From Arthrobacter sp. 31Y (GTDB taxonomy: Bacteria > Actinomycetota > Actinomycetes > Actinomycetales > Micrococcaceae): 64,000 nt of DNA. How positions within the stretch are numbered: position 1 is the first letter of the stretch; the number at the start of each line of letters is the position of its first letter. The notes beneath the pieces are model-generated. The model saw nothing but the letters and a program-made list of their open reading frames with translations, did no database searches and was not told where the DNA came from. Location of the stretch: positions 3,038,001 to 3,102,000 of the forward strand of contig NZ_JAFW01000001.1 of the NCBI RefSeq assembly GCF_000526335.1, given 5' to 3'. Below are positions 53,070 to 60,365 of this stretch, in pieces. Position numbers and translations under genes: made by a program.

Positions 53070-56000
53070 TCAGCGGGGTTGTAGGGGAGAACCGTCCAAG
53101 GCGCGCTCTTCAATCAGCTTCCCGCCCAGAATACGCTCCACGGCAGCCCGCCCAAAGACCCGGGATTCCTCGATGGTTTCATCCTCCGGGCTGGGAATGT
53201 CCTCTGGAACCGACTCCGGTTTTGCCTGGGTCCTCACCGGCGCCTGAACACGGCCCGCCTGGGCTTCGGGACTGTTGGTCAGCCTCTGGTACAGGCTTTG
53301 GCGGCCATTCGGACTGCCCGACGGCGCGCTCTCCTCCAGCGTCGCCACCGAACCATGTGCTTCCTCGGGCTGGGTCGCCAAGGAGGGCCAGGGGGCAGGC
53401 GCGTTGCTGGTTGCAGGTGCGTTGCTGGTTACCGGGGCTGGCATGGACTCCGTTGCGGGCCAGCTCGACGCCGGTGCGACGTCCCAGCTGGAGCTTGGGT
53501 TCTGCTCCGCGTTGGTGGGGTGGCCGTAGGCGCCGGTGGGTGCCTCCGGAACCTGGGCTGCGGCCGGCTCGTAGTCCGGGGTGTCCGTTGCGGGCGCGGC
53601 TTCTTCGGCAGCTTGGGCGGGGTTCCTGCCCACATTGGACTCCGCGCCCACTACCCACGTACCCGGCGCCTGCTCGACTGCACGGGACCACGGATCCTCG
53701 GGTGAGTTGCCGCTCTTGGCACGTGACTGTGTGGCTGTGGTGGGCGTGGCTGGGGCCGGTGTTGAAGTCCGGCTTGTAGACGGTGCTTGGGTAGCCGGTG
53801 ATTGAGGTGCCGACTGGGCGTTGCCAGCGCCGTAGCCTGACGGTGGTTCCCAGTCCGCGGGGGGCTCTTCATCCAGAGGAGGGGCATCCTCGTCGAGGGG
53901 CGGACCCCAATCGTCGTCAGGGTACGAATAGTCGCCGGAAGGCTCGGAAGCCGCGGGGGCCGGGGGAGTGGATGGCGACGGGGCAGTAGGTGCTGCTGCG
54001 GGTGGCACTGCTGGTGCTGCTTCTGCCGGCGCAGAGGGTGCCGCTGCTGCGGCAGGGGCGGCCGCCAATACCGTCGCGGTGGGTTCCACTGACACTGAAG
54101 CTGCCCCTGCGACAGCTGGCGATGCTATTGGCGCGGACGCGGGTGCGAGACCCCACGCGGAGTCGACAGCTGACACTGGTGCCGGAGCTGTTTCCGCAGG
54201 CGCTGATGCGACACCTGCTGCTGTTGCCGCGGGGGGACCTCCACCAGCCGACGCCGGGGCGCCCCCTGGTGCTGCAGCAGCCGGAGTTTCCCGGCTAGTA
54301 GGTGCTTTTGGGTTTGGCTCAGAGCTCGCTGAGCTGTTGCCGCCAGCGATCGCGACGATCTGGCAGTCGATCCCGATGGTCTTGTGAATCGCCTGGCGAA
54401 GATTCTCGGAATGATCCGCCCGTCCGAATGCACCGGCGAGGCCGCCTGTTGTGAATGCCAGAGTCAGCACCTGGCCGTCGAACTGGGCCACTTGGGCATT
54501 CGGTTCCACGAGCGCCCACGTGCTGCGCTTGATCTTGGTCAAGGTTTGGAGGACATCCGGCCATGCGCGGCGCAGAGCCTCCACATCACCGCTCCCGCCG
54601 GAGCCTGGAGCTTGAGCCGGAACGTGGGCGGCAGGCTGCGGGGCTGTTGCGGGTGGCTGGTGGGCGGCCGGTGTCGGCTGTGCCTGAGGCGACGCCGGCG
54701 AAGGGGGAGCATCAGCCGATGGCACTGCCGGCGAAGGCGTCGGTGCTTGAACTGGCTGGGGCTGCTGGGATGGTGCGGCAGCCTGCGGCGCGCGGCCGGC
54801 AGTTGGGCGGTCTTCGACGGGCCAATCGTTGGTTGACACCCGGGGCGCTGTGATGGCATCACGCGCACCGGCGTCAGCGGACGGCTCAGCAGAAGTGGGC
54901 GTCACGCCGGTGGACTGCCCAGCTGCGGATTGCTCCGGCGCGGACTGCTGCGGAGAGGCCAGCGCGGGCATGGACTGCTGAGGCGTGGACTGCTCGGGCG
55001 CGGCCGGTGCTGCAACGGGTGCTTGCTGCGAAGTCGCATGTGCCGCCGGGGCAGCCGCCACAGCAGGAGTTTCCGCTGGTGCCGGCGCTACAGGCGTGGT
55101 TGGCGTAGTAGCCGCAGCTGCGGGCGGGCCGGCAGCAACAGCCGGGGCGCCGCCGTCGCCCGTGTAATTCAGGCGACGTTCCACGCGGTCGATGCGGGCA
55201 GCGATGCCCCGCTCGGTCTGCTCAGAGCTGGGCAGGAGGATGCGAGCACACAGCAGTTCAAGGTGCAGGCGCGGCGAGGTGGCCCCGGTCATTTCGGTGA
55301 GCGCGGTATTGGTGACATCCGCGGCCCGGGACAGCTCGGCAGCGCCAAGGTTGGTTGCCTGGTTGCGCATCCGGGCGATCTGGTCCGCCGGCATGCCGCG
55401 GAGGATGGCCTGGGCGCTCTCGGGCATCGCTTGGACGATGATGAGATCGCGGAAGCGCTCCAGCAGGTCCTCAACAAAGCGCCGGGGATCGTGGCCGGTT
55501 TGGATAACCCGGTCCACGGCTTTGAAGACCACCGCGGCGTCGGACGCAGCAACGGCATCCACGATGTCGTCCAACAACGAAGCATGCGTGTAACCGAGCA
55601 GCGCAACAGCGAGTTCGTAGTCCAAGCCGTTCGGCCCGGCGCCGGCCATGAGCTGGTCAAGGACGGACAAGGTGTCCCGAACGGAACCGCCACCGGCGCG
55701 GATGACGAGCGAGAGCACGCCAGGGGCGACCGGAACGTTCTCCTGCTGGCAAAGGAGCTCGAGGTACTGCATCAGCGCCTCTGGTGGAACCAGCCGGAAC
55801 GGGTAGTGGTGCGTGCGGGAGCGGATGGTCCCGATGACCTTGTCCGGCTCCGTGGTGGCGAAGATGAACTTGATATGTTCCGGCGGCTCTTCGACGATCT
55901 TCAGGAGCGCGTTGAAGCCGGCCGACGTGACCATGTGGGCCTCGTCAATGATGAAGATCTTGTAGCGATCCCGAACGGGAGCGAAGGTTGCGCGCTCGCG

Positions 56001-56330
56001 GAGATCGCGGGCGTCGTCCACGCCACCGTGGCTGGCGGCGTCGATCTCGATGACGTCCAGCGAGCCGGAGCCGCCGCGCGCTAGCTCAATGCAACTGGGG
56101 CACTTGCCGCAGGGGGTGTCCGTGGGGCCCTCGGCGCAGTTCAGGCAGCGCGCAAGGATGCGCGCAGACGTGGTCTTGCCGCAACCGCGGGGGCCGGAGA
56201 AGAGGTAGGCGTGGTTCACGCGGTTCTTGCGGAGCGCCGTCATCAGCGGCTCCGTGACGTGTTCCTGCCCGATAACGTCCGCGAAAGAGTCCGGGCGATA
56301 CCTTCGATACAGGGCAGTTGTAACAGTCAC
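53070..56330 (-). CDS. dnaX: DNA polymerase III subunits gamma/tau
   Basis: A 1086-residue clamp-loader protein. The AAA+ domain has Walker A GPRGCGKTT, a zinc module (CLNC, then CGKCPSC), Walker B/DEAH IIDEAHMV and sensor region ATTEPDKVI. Domain III ends near residue 390. A Pro/Ala-rich linker follows, then a short conserved tau segment near 610-690 (DVLQTLTKIKRSTWALVEPNAQVAQF), and another Pro/Ala-rich region of ~300 residues. The last ~60 residues are more ordered. The length is at the upper end for actinobacteria because of these linkers. Confidence 0.96.
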   Translation of the reverse strand: MTVTTALYRRYRPDSFADVIGQEHVTEPLMTALRKNRVNHAYLFSGPRGCGKTTSARILARCLNCAEGPTDTPCGKCPSCIELARGGSGSLDVIEIDAASHGGVDDARDLRERATFAPVRDRYKIFIIDEAHMVTSAGFNALLKIVEEPPEHIKFIFATTEPDKVIGTIRSRTHHYPFRLVPPEALMQYLELLCQQENVPVAPGVLSLVIRAGGGSVRDTLSVLDQLMAGAGPNGLDYELAVALLGYTHASLLDDIVDAVAASDAAVVFKAVDRVIQTGHDPRRFVEDLLERFRDLIIVQAMPESAQAILRGMPADQIARMRNQATNLGAAELSRAADVTNTALTEMTGATSPRLHLELLCARILLPSSEQTERGIAARIDRVERRLNYTGDGGAPAVAAGPPAAAATTPTTPVAPAPAETPAVAAAPAAHATSQQAPVAAPAAPEQSTPQQSMPALASPQQSAPEQSAAGQSTGVTPTSAEPSADAGARDAITAPRVSTNDWPVEDRPTAGRAPQAAAPSQQPQPVQAPTPSPAVPSADAPPSPASPQAQPTPAAHQPPATAPQPAAHVPAQAPGSGGSGDVEALRRAWPDVLQTLTKIKRSTWALVEPNAQVAQFDGQVLTLAFTTGGLAGAFGRADHSENLRQAIHKTIGIDCQIVAIAGGNSSASSEPNPKAPTSRETPAAAAPGGAPASAGGGPPAATAAGVASAPAETAPAPVSAVDSAWGLAPASAPIASPAVAGAASVSVEPTATVLAAAPAAAAAPSAPAEAAPAVPPAAAPTAPSPSTPPAPAASEPSGDYSYPDDDWGPPLDEDAPPLDEEPPADWEPPSGYGAGNAQSAPQSPATQAPSTSRTSTPAPATPTTATQSRAKSGNSPEDPWSRAVEQAPGTWVVGAESNVGRNPAQAAEEAAPATDTPDYEPAAAQVPEAPTGAYGHPTNAEQNPSSSWDVAPASSWPATESMPAPVTSNAPATSNAPAPWPSLATQPEEAHGSVATLEESAPSGSPNGRQSLYQRLTNSPEAQAGRVQAPVRTQAKPESVPEDIPSPEDETIEESRVFGRAAVERILGGKLIEERALDGSPLQPR

Positions 56331-56369
56331 AAGTGAAACCTACCTATAGGGACTGACATTTAAAGTAAG

Positions 56370-56459
56370 TGACCCCTCATGCACCCGCCAGAGCCCATCT
56401 ACCCTTGCTACCTTCCGGTCCTGGGGGAGTTCAACAGGATGACGCCACATGAGGGGCCG
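56370..56459 (-). ncRNA. ffs: Signal recognition particle RNA, small bacterial type
   Basis: The leftward strand carries GGCCCCTCATG pairing with CATGAGGGGTC at the far end. The conserved apical loop, GGAAGGTAGCAAGG, lies in the middle (56404-56417). This is the Ffh-binding tetraloop helix of 4.5S-type SRP RNA. Boundaries are approximate. Position just upstream of dnaX is common in actinobacteria. Confidence 0.95.
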
Positions 56460-56581
56460 TCGACAAGCTTACCCGAACTTGGGTTGGGGTTCGAATCGGG
56501 CAGAAGGGCTGTGGATAAGGCTCGACGGCGGGTGGTTGGCCTTCTCACTTTGTCGGGGCTGGGTGGTAAACCTCGGACTGC

Positions 56582-56887
56582 ATGAGGGGTTCGTCGGAAA
56601 GGTTGGGGCAGTGGGGCGGGATGGGTAGTGGGGATTGGGTTGACCCAAAGGACGTAACCGGCGAGATTCACAAAGACGTGCTCGCTGTGGTTCGTGTCCT
56701 CGTCGTCTCCGGATGGCGGCTGAGGCGCCAAGGGCACAAGTTCTACATGTACTGCCCCTGCGGATCTGGCGGTGTGCAGTTGAGGGTTGACGGCACTCCT
56801 GGGAATTCGTCCCAGCGAGCCAAGATCCTCCTTCGCGACGCACGCCGGTGCCCGGCCCAGCATGAACTCCTCAGAGGGCGGCGGTAG
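56582..56887 (+). CDS. Small HicA-like protein, possible toxin
   Basis: At most 101 residues; starts at 56582 and 56621 are both possible and neither has a strong ribosome site. The core (VVRVLVVSGWRLRRQGHKFYMYCPCG then LRVDGTPGNSS) resembles the HicA double-stranded-RNA-binding-like fold, with a GW-x-RRQGHKF segment where HicA has its catalytic His. It ends 39 bases before an HTH gene. A toxin role in a two-gene module is inferred. Confidence 0.55.
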   Translation: MRGSSERLGQWGGMGSGDWVDPKDVTGEIHKDVLAVVRVLVVSGWRLRRQGHKFYMYCPCGSGGVQLRVDGTPGNSSQRAKILLRDARRCPAQHELLRGRR

Positions 56888-56926
56888 CTGTTGTCACTTG
56901 TCAACACATTGGAATATTCTAAAACC
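56888..56926 (+). promoter_or_regulatory. Internal promoter of the HTH gene, with palindrome
   Basis: TTGTCA (56891-56896) and TATTCT (56915-56920) are 18 bases apart, and the ATG follows six bases later, so the transcript is likely leaderless. TGTTG (56888-56892) and its inverse CAACA overlap the -35 region and could be an autoregulatory site. Confidence 0.55.
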
Positions 56927-57415
56927 ATGACTACCGAGCACCCATTCGAAGTGCGTCTCCGTTTGCGGGAACTTCCCGAGCCGCTTGAAGACCTGCTTGT
57001 GGAACAGCTTGACGCGATCGTGTCCCGCTTTGCGGAAGTGCCCTATGTGACTGTGCTGCAGGACGCCGAGAGCGGCACACTGGCCGCCCACCGGGTGGTT
57101 GACCAGGTTCGTCATCTGGGTGGAGACGTTCTAGCCATTGATTTCGACTATGTCACCAGGGGCGAGATAGCGGAGCGGCTGGAAACGACACGACAGGCTG
57201 TGGCCCACTGGGTTGCCGGCGAGCGGCAAGCAGCTTTTCCATTCCCCCTTCCGGCCATCCAGGCGGGGGTCTCCCTTTGGTGCTGGTCGGACGTCGTCAA
57301 CTGGGCGCGCGTTTCGAACCGAGCTTTTAGCGCGGATGTAAGGCTGATGTCCGCCGATGAGATCGCAATGATCAACGGAGAATTGGCAGCGGGGCGAATG
57401 TCCATCTTCGCCTGA
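56927..57415 (+). CDS. HTH protein, candidate antitoxin/autoregulator
   Basis: A 162-residue protein. Its N-terminal part (RLRLRELPEPLEDLLVEQLDAIVSRF) looks helical. A helix-turn-helix follows at about residues 85-115 (TRGEIAERLETTRQAVAHWVAGER). The C-terminal part ends with LWCWSDVVNWAR and a short tail. It follows the HicA-like gene in the same direction and has its own promoter. It is probably a DNA-binding partner, though it is not HicB-like in its N-terminus. Confidence 0.65.
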   Translation: MTTEHPFEVRLRLRELPEPLEDLLVEQLDAIVSRFAEVPYVTVLQDAESGTLAAHRVVDQVRHLGGDVLAIDFDYVTRGEIAERLETTRQAVAHWVAGERQAAFPFPLPAIQAGVSLWCWSDVVNWARVSNRAFSADVRLMSADEIAMINGELAAGRMSIFA

Positions 57416-57421
57416 TCCGGA

Positions 57422-57745
57422 TCACCGCCACGCATTCACCAGCCACGTCATGAAAGCCGGCTCTTCGTAAGGGTGCGCGGCCCGCAGAGCCCGCACAACG
57501 GCGTCGAGCATATCCTCCTCCACCAAGCACTCAACCCGGATTTCGGGCACCTGCTCCTCAATCCCCACCTCGCCCACAGAGGGTTGGGCTCCGGGCAGGG
57601 GTGTGAAGCGGCCAGTACCTGGCGAAGTGAAGGCGCAATGGGAGTAGTCGCCTATCCGCCCGGCGCCGGCGTCGCCAATGGCCAGGAGGACCTCCTCTAT
57701 ATGCGTCTCGGGAACGTAAATAACCAGGGCGTACAGCTCCGTCAT
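57422..57745 (-). CDS. YqfO/NIF3-middle-domain-like protein
   Basis: A 107-residue ferredoxin-like protein (LYALVIYVPETHIEEVLLAIGDAGAGRIGDYSHCAFTSPGTGRF; ending ALRAAHPYEEPAFMTW). These motifs are the PII/CutA-like middle domain found inside YqfO/NIF3 proteins, here as a free-standing protein. Role unknown. Confidence 0.85.
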   Translation of the reverse strand: MTELYALVIYVPETHIEEVLLAIGDAGAGRIGDYSHCAFTSPGTGRFTPLPGAQPSVGEVGIEEQVPEIRVECLVEEDMLDAVVRALRAAHPYEEPAFMTWLVNAWR

Positions 57746-58048
57746 GCGGACATCCTGTCAATAAACTTCGGCTACAAACAGGTCTCAACCATTGCAAATC
57801 ACCCGGCCTCGGCGGACCATGGGTATGTACACCGATTGGGGCAATCTCAAGATTGTGAGCTGCGGGGCCTGGGAGCGAGGGGCCGGACCCAGCAGCTCAA
57901 CGTTGTACCGCAAGAATGGGCGCGTTGGGGGCGTCCATTTTTCCGTTAAGGACCGTTCTTTGAGGCCGTCCGGGAGGGGCAAATCCGCCCGATTACACGA
58001 TGCCGAAATTCTCAGGTACAGTAGTATCTGCTTTCGAATCGGAAGCAA
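57746..58048. other. Gene-free stretch before tRNA-Ser
   Basis: About 300 bases with open frames but no recognisable protein. There is weak inverted GC-rich sequence at about 57855-57900. Probably holds the tRNA promoter at its right end. Nothing else is seen. Confidence 0.5.
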
Positions 58049-58133
58049 GGAGAATTCGCCTAGCGGCCTATGGCGCACGCCTGGAACGCGTGTTGGGTTA
58101 ACGCCCTCGGGGGTTCAAATCCCCCATTCTCCG
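58049..58133 (+). tRNA. tRNA-Ser (anticodon GGA)
   Basis: The acceptor GGAGAAT pairs with ATTCTCC (58126-58132), discriminator G58133, CCA not encoded. The anticodon stem CACGC/GCGTG encloses CTGGAAC with anticodon GGA (58083-58085). The long variable arm (TTGGGTTAACGCCCTC) and T-arm GGGGG-TTCAAAT-CCCCC mark a class II serine tRNA. Confidence 0.95.
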
Positions 58134-58141
58134 CCGAAAGA

Positions 58142-58179
58142 GGCCCCTGGATCTATCCGATCCGGGGGCCTTTCTCTTT
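58142..58179 (+). terminator. Terminator after tRNA-Ser
   Basis: GGCCCCTGGATC (58142-58153) pairs with GATCCGGGGGCC (58159-58170) with one wobble, then TTTCTCTTT. Confidence 0.85.
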
Positions 58180-58324
58180 GCCCAAAACCCGAGGCCGGAT
58201 AGGGCGCTCCTCCCGCGTCGAGCCCGCTTCTTGCGTCTACCCCACTTGTCCTATGACGTGCTTGGCCGGCCTGACATGCCCCTCGTTGGCTGGCTGGACT
58301 TGCTCGTCATCAGAGGGGAATCCG

Positions 58325-59320
58325 GTGCCGGACTTCATCGCAGGAACAGTCCGGGGCAGGCACCTTGCAGTCCCACTAATCCGGGCTCGGGCGGCGGACC
58401 TGGACGCCATCAGGCTTATTGGAATCGCCGCCGTAGTGGTTGGGCACGTCTGGACGTCCGGTCCGTTCACTGACGCCCTGTTCGCGTGGCATGTCCCCGT
58501 ATTCTTCATCCTGACGGGCTACCTGTGGAAGCCGGGCCGGACGGTCCGTGACGAGATCACCCGCCGCTCCAAGACGCTCCTGGTCCCGTACGTTGCGTGG
58601 CTGGCTGTCCTCAGTATCGCGTTCATGTCCGTGGAATATCTGCGTAGCGGATCCCTCCCGGTCGAAGCGCTCCGAAACGCTGTCTATGGTGGAGCGTTCG
58701 CGGTACGCCCCTACTCTGCTTTCTGGTTTGTGCCGGTCCTCTTTTTCACGGCAGTGCTGTGCCGCTTACTGGAGCGCTTTCCCGCATGGGTAGCGTGGGC
58801 CACCGCTGCAGTTGGCCTGGCATCAAGCGTCCTGGCGGGCTCGATGATGGCAAAGACGCCCTTGGGAATAGCTTTGGCAGTGCCGTGCCTGGTGTTCGTT
58901 CTGGTGGGACGTGCTTTGCCTGCAATGGTCCGCCGTGTCCGCTAGAAGGCAGCCGTGGGGCTGGGGCTTGTGCTCGCGGGCATTGCACTGACGGTGGGCG
59001 GCGCGGTGCAGCCGCTGAACATGAAGGACGGCGACTTCGGCACCGTGGCGTTGAGCGTGGTCAACGCCTCTGCGATCAGTCTCGGGCTGATCCTCGTCTT
59101 GTCAGCGCTGTACCGCGTGGTCAGTCCTGCAGTGAACCGCCTTACGGTCCAGCTGGCGTCCACTGGGCTGGTGGTGGTCCTGACCCACGCGTTTTTCCTC
59201 TACCTGCTCAACACGCCTGCTTCGGGAGCGATTCTCGACGCCGTCGTGGCTTTGGTGGTGCCCTTTGCTCTTGCGCTGCTGGTGACCCGCTCGCCGCTCC
59301 GGCGATGGCTGGTGGGTTAG
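58325..59320 (+). pseudogene. Acyltransferase 3 membrane protein interrupted by in-frame TAG
   Basis: A membrane O-acyltransferase of family 3, read as one frame of 331 codons from GTG 58325 (GAGGGG seven bases upstream). The N-terminal ARAADLDAIRLIGIAAVVVGHVW (catalytic-type His) and the HVPVFFILTGYLW motif are typical. The frame is broken by TAG at 58943-58945 (codon 207), in the context MVRRVR-stop-KAAVGLGLVLAG; helices typical of the C-terminal half continue in the same frame to 59320. The total length fits the family, so a single-base nonsense change is the simple reading. A downstream restart at GTG 58955 would give a product lacking the catalytic half. The end overlaps the lysR stop by 4 bases. 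Confidence 0.82.
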
Positions 59321-60255
59321 TCGGCAGCAGGCAGCAAATCACCCTGCCCGTGGGCGGCCGCTACCCGTTCCAACACTTCCCGGCAGGCCAGGATGGCGGG
59401 GTGGATCCTGCCGGCCGTTCTGGTGGCCGTGAACACGGTCCGCTCCGGCAGGCCGGGAAGATCCAGGAGCTGGACCGTGCGGCTCCGCCCGGTCCAGACG
59501 AGGTCCGGCATGAGAGCCACGGCGTTTCCGGATTCAATGAGCCGGATCTGTGCCTGGAGATCGGCAGTTTCGTAACGTACATCGGGTTCGAATCCGGCCG
59601 AACGGCATGCTTGTTCGGCCCAATGCCGGGAGGCAGCGCCCCGGGGTTCCATGACCCACGGCATCGAGGCGGTGTCCGCAAGGGAAGACACAGCTTCGCC
59701 GCCCAGTCCCACCGGGGGAGTGGCCAGGCGAATGGCGTCGCTGGTGAGGATGACGCGGTCCAGGCCGCTGTAGTGCGGAGCCGCGTGGCCGGGATACTGC
59801 TCAGCCACCACAAGGTCGAAGTCCCGCGCCCACGTTTCGTAGAGTGCAGTCTCGGGCTCCCGCTGGGTCATTTCCACCCGCACCTCGGGATACTCCTGGC
59901 GCATGATGCTGAGGAAGTCCGGGAGCAGGGCCAGCGCGGCGGATTGGAAGACGGCCAGCCGTACCGTTCCGGTCACCGTGGACAGCGATGCCGCGAGCTC
60001 AGTTTCCGCGCGCTCCAAGGTCTCCAGCAGCGCCGCGGTATGGGCCACCAGAATTTCCGCCTGCGGGGTCAGCTGTACCCGTCGCCCGGCTTTGCGCAGC
60101 AGTTCCACCCCCGCTTCCTTCTCCAGCAACGTCAGCTGCTGGGACACCGATGAAGGGCTGTACTGCATCGCGTCGGCCACCTCGGCGAGGGTTCCTCGGA
60201 TCTTCAATTCGTGCAGCAAACGCAGCCTGCGGACGTCCAGCAAGGCGGCCTCCAA
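59317..60255 (-). CDS. LysR-type transcriptional regulator
   Basis: A 312-residue LysR regulator. The HTH is at about residues 10-60 (LRLLHELKIRGTLAEVADAMQYSPSSVSQQLTLLEKEAGVELL), followed by the effector domain (VRLAVFQSAALALLPDFL). It is divergent from putA and is its likely regulator by analogy with other neighbour-controlled putA genes. It converges with the acyltransferase remnant. Confidence 0.92.
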   Translation of the reverse strand: MEAALLDVRRLRLLHELKIRGTLAEVADAMQYSPSSVSQQLTLLEKEAGVELLRKAGRRVQLTPQAEILVAHTAALLETLERAETELAASLSTVTGTVRLAVFQSAALALLPDFLSIMRQEYPEVRVEMTQREPETALYETWARDFDLVVAEQYPGHAAPHYSGLDRVILTSDAIRLATPPVGLGGEAVSSLADTASMPWVMEPRGAASRHWAEQACRSAGFEPDVRYETADLQAQIRLIESGNAVALMPDLVWTGRSRTVQLLDLPGLPERTVFTATRTAGRIHPAILACREVLERVAAAHGQGDLLPAAD

Positions 60256-60365
60256 AGATTCGGAATGGGTAATGAATATTCGTCAGAAAAGATCGCTTTT
60301 CCTAACGTGATTGTAGATCCATACTGATGGAAACAAACAAACTCTCCGTCCCATAAGGAGCTCCC
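60256..60365. promoter_or_regulatory. lysR-putA divergent promoter region
   Basis: GAAAAG-ATCG-CTTTTC (60286-60301) is a perfect inverted repeat. AATGAATATTCG lies just before it. AAGGAG gives a good ribosome site for putA. The inverted repeat is a candidate binding site for the LysR protein. Confidence 0.45.

Noticed and set aside
53300..54900. Repetitive Pro/Ala coding tract in dnaX as a possible repeat element or frameshift site
   Set aside because: Normal for actinobacterial tau linkers; no slippery A-run plus stop arrangement was seen that would support programmed frameshifting.
54930..56084. Rightward frame opposite the dnaX AAA+ domain
   Set aside because: Composition mirrors dnaX; no independent evidence.
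6372..59320. Genome-wide reassignment of TAG
   Set aside because: TAG ends several intact genes in the window, so it functions as a stop.
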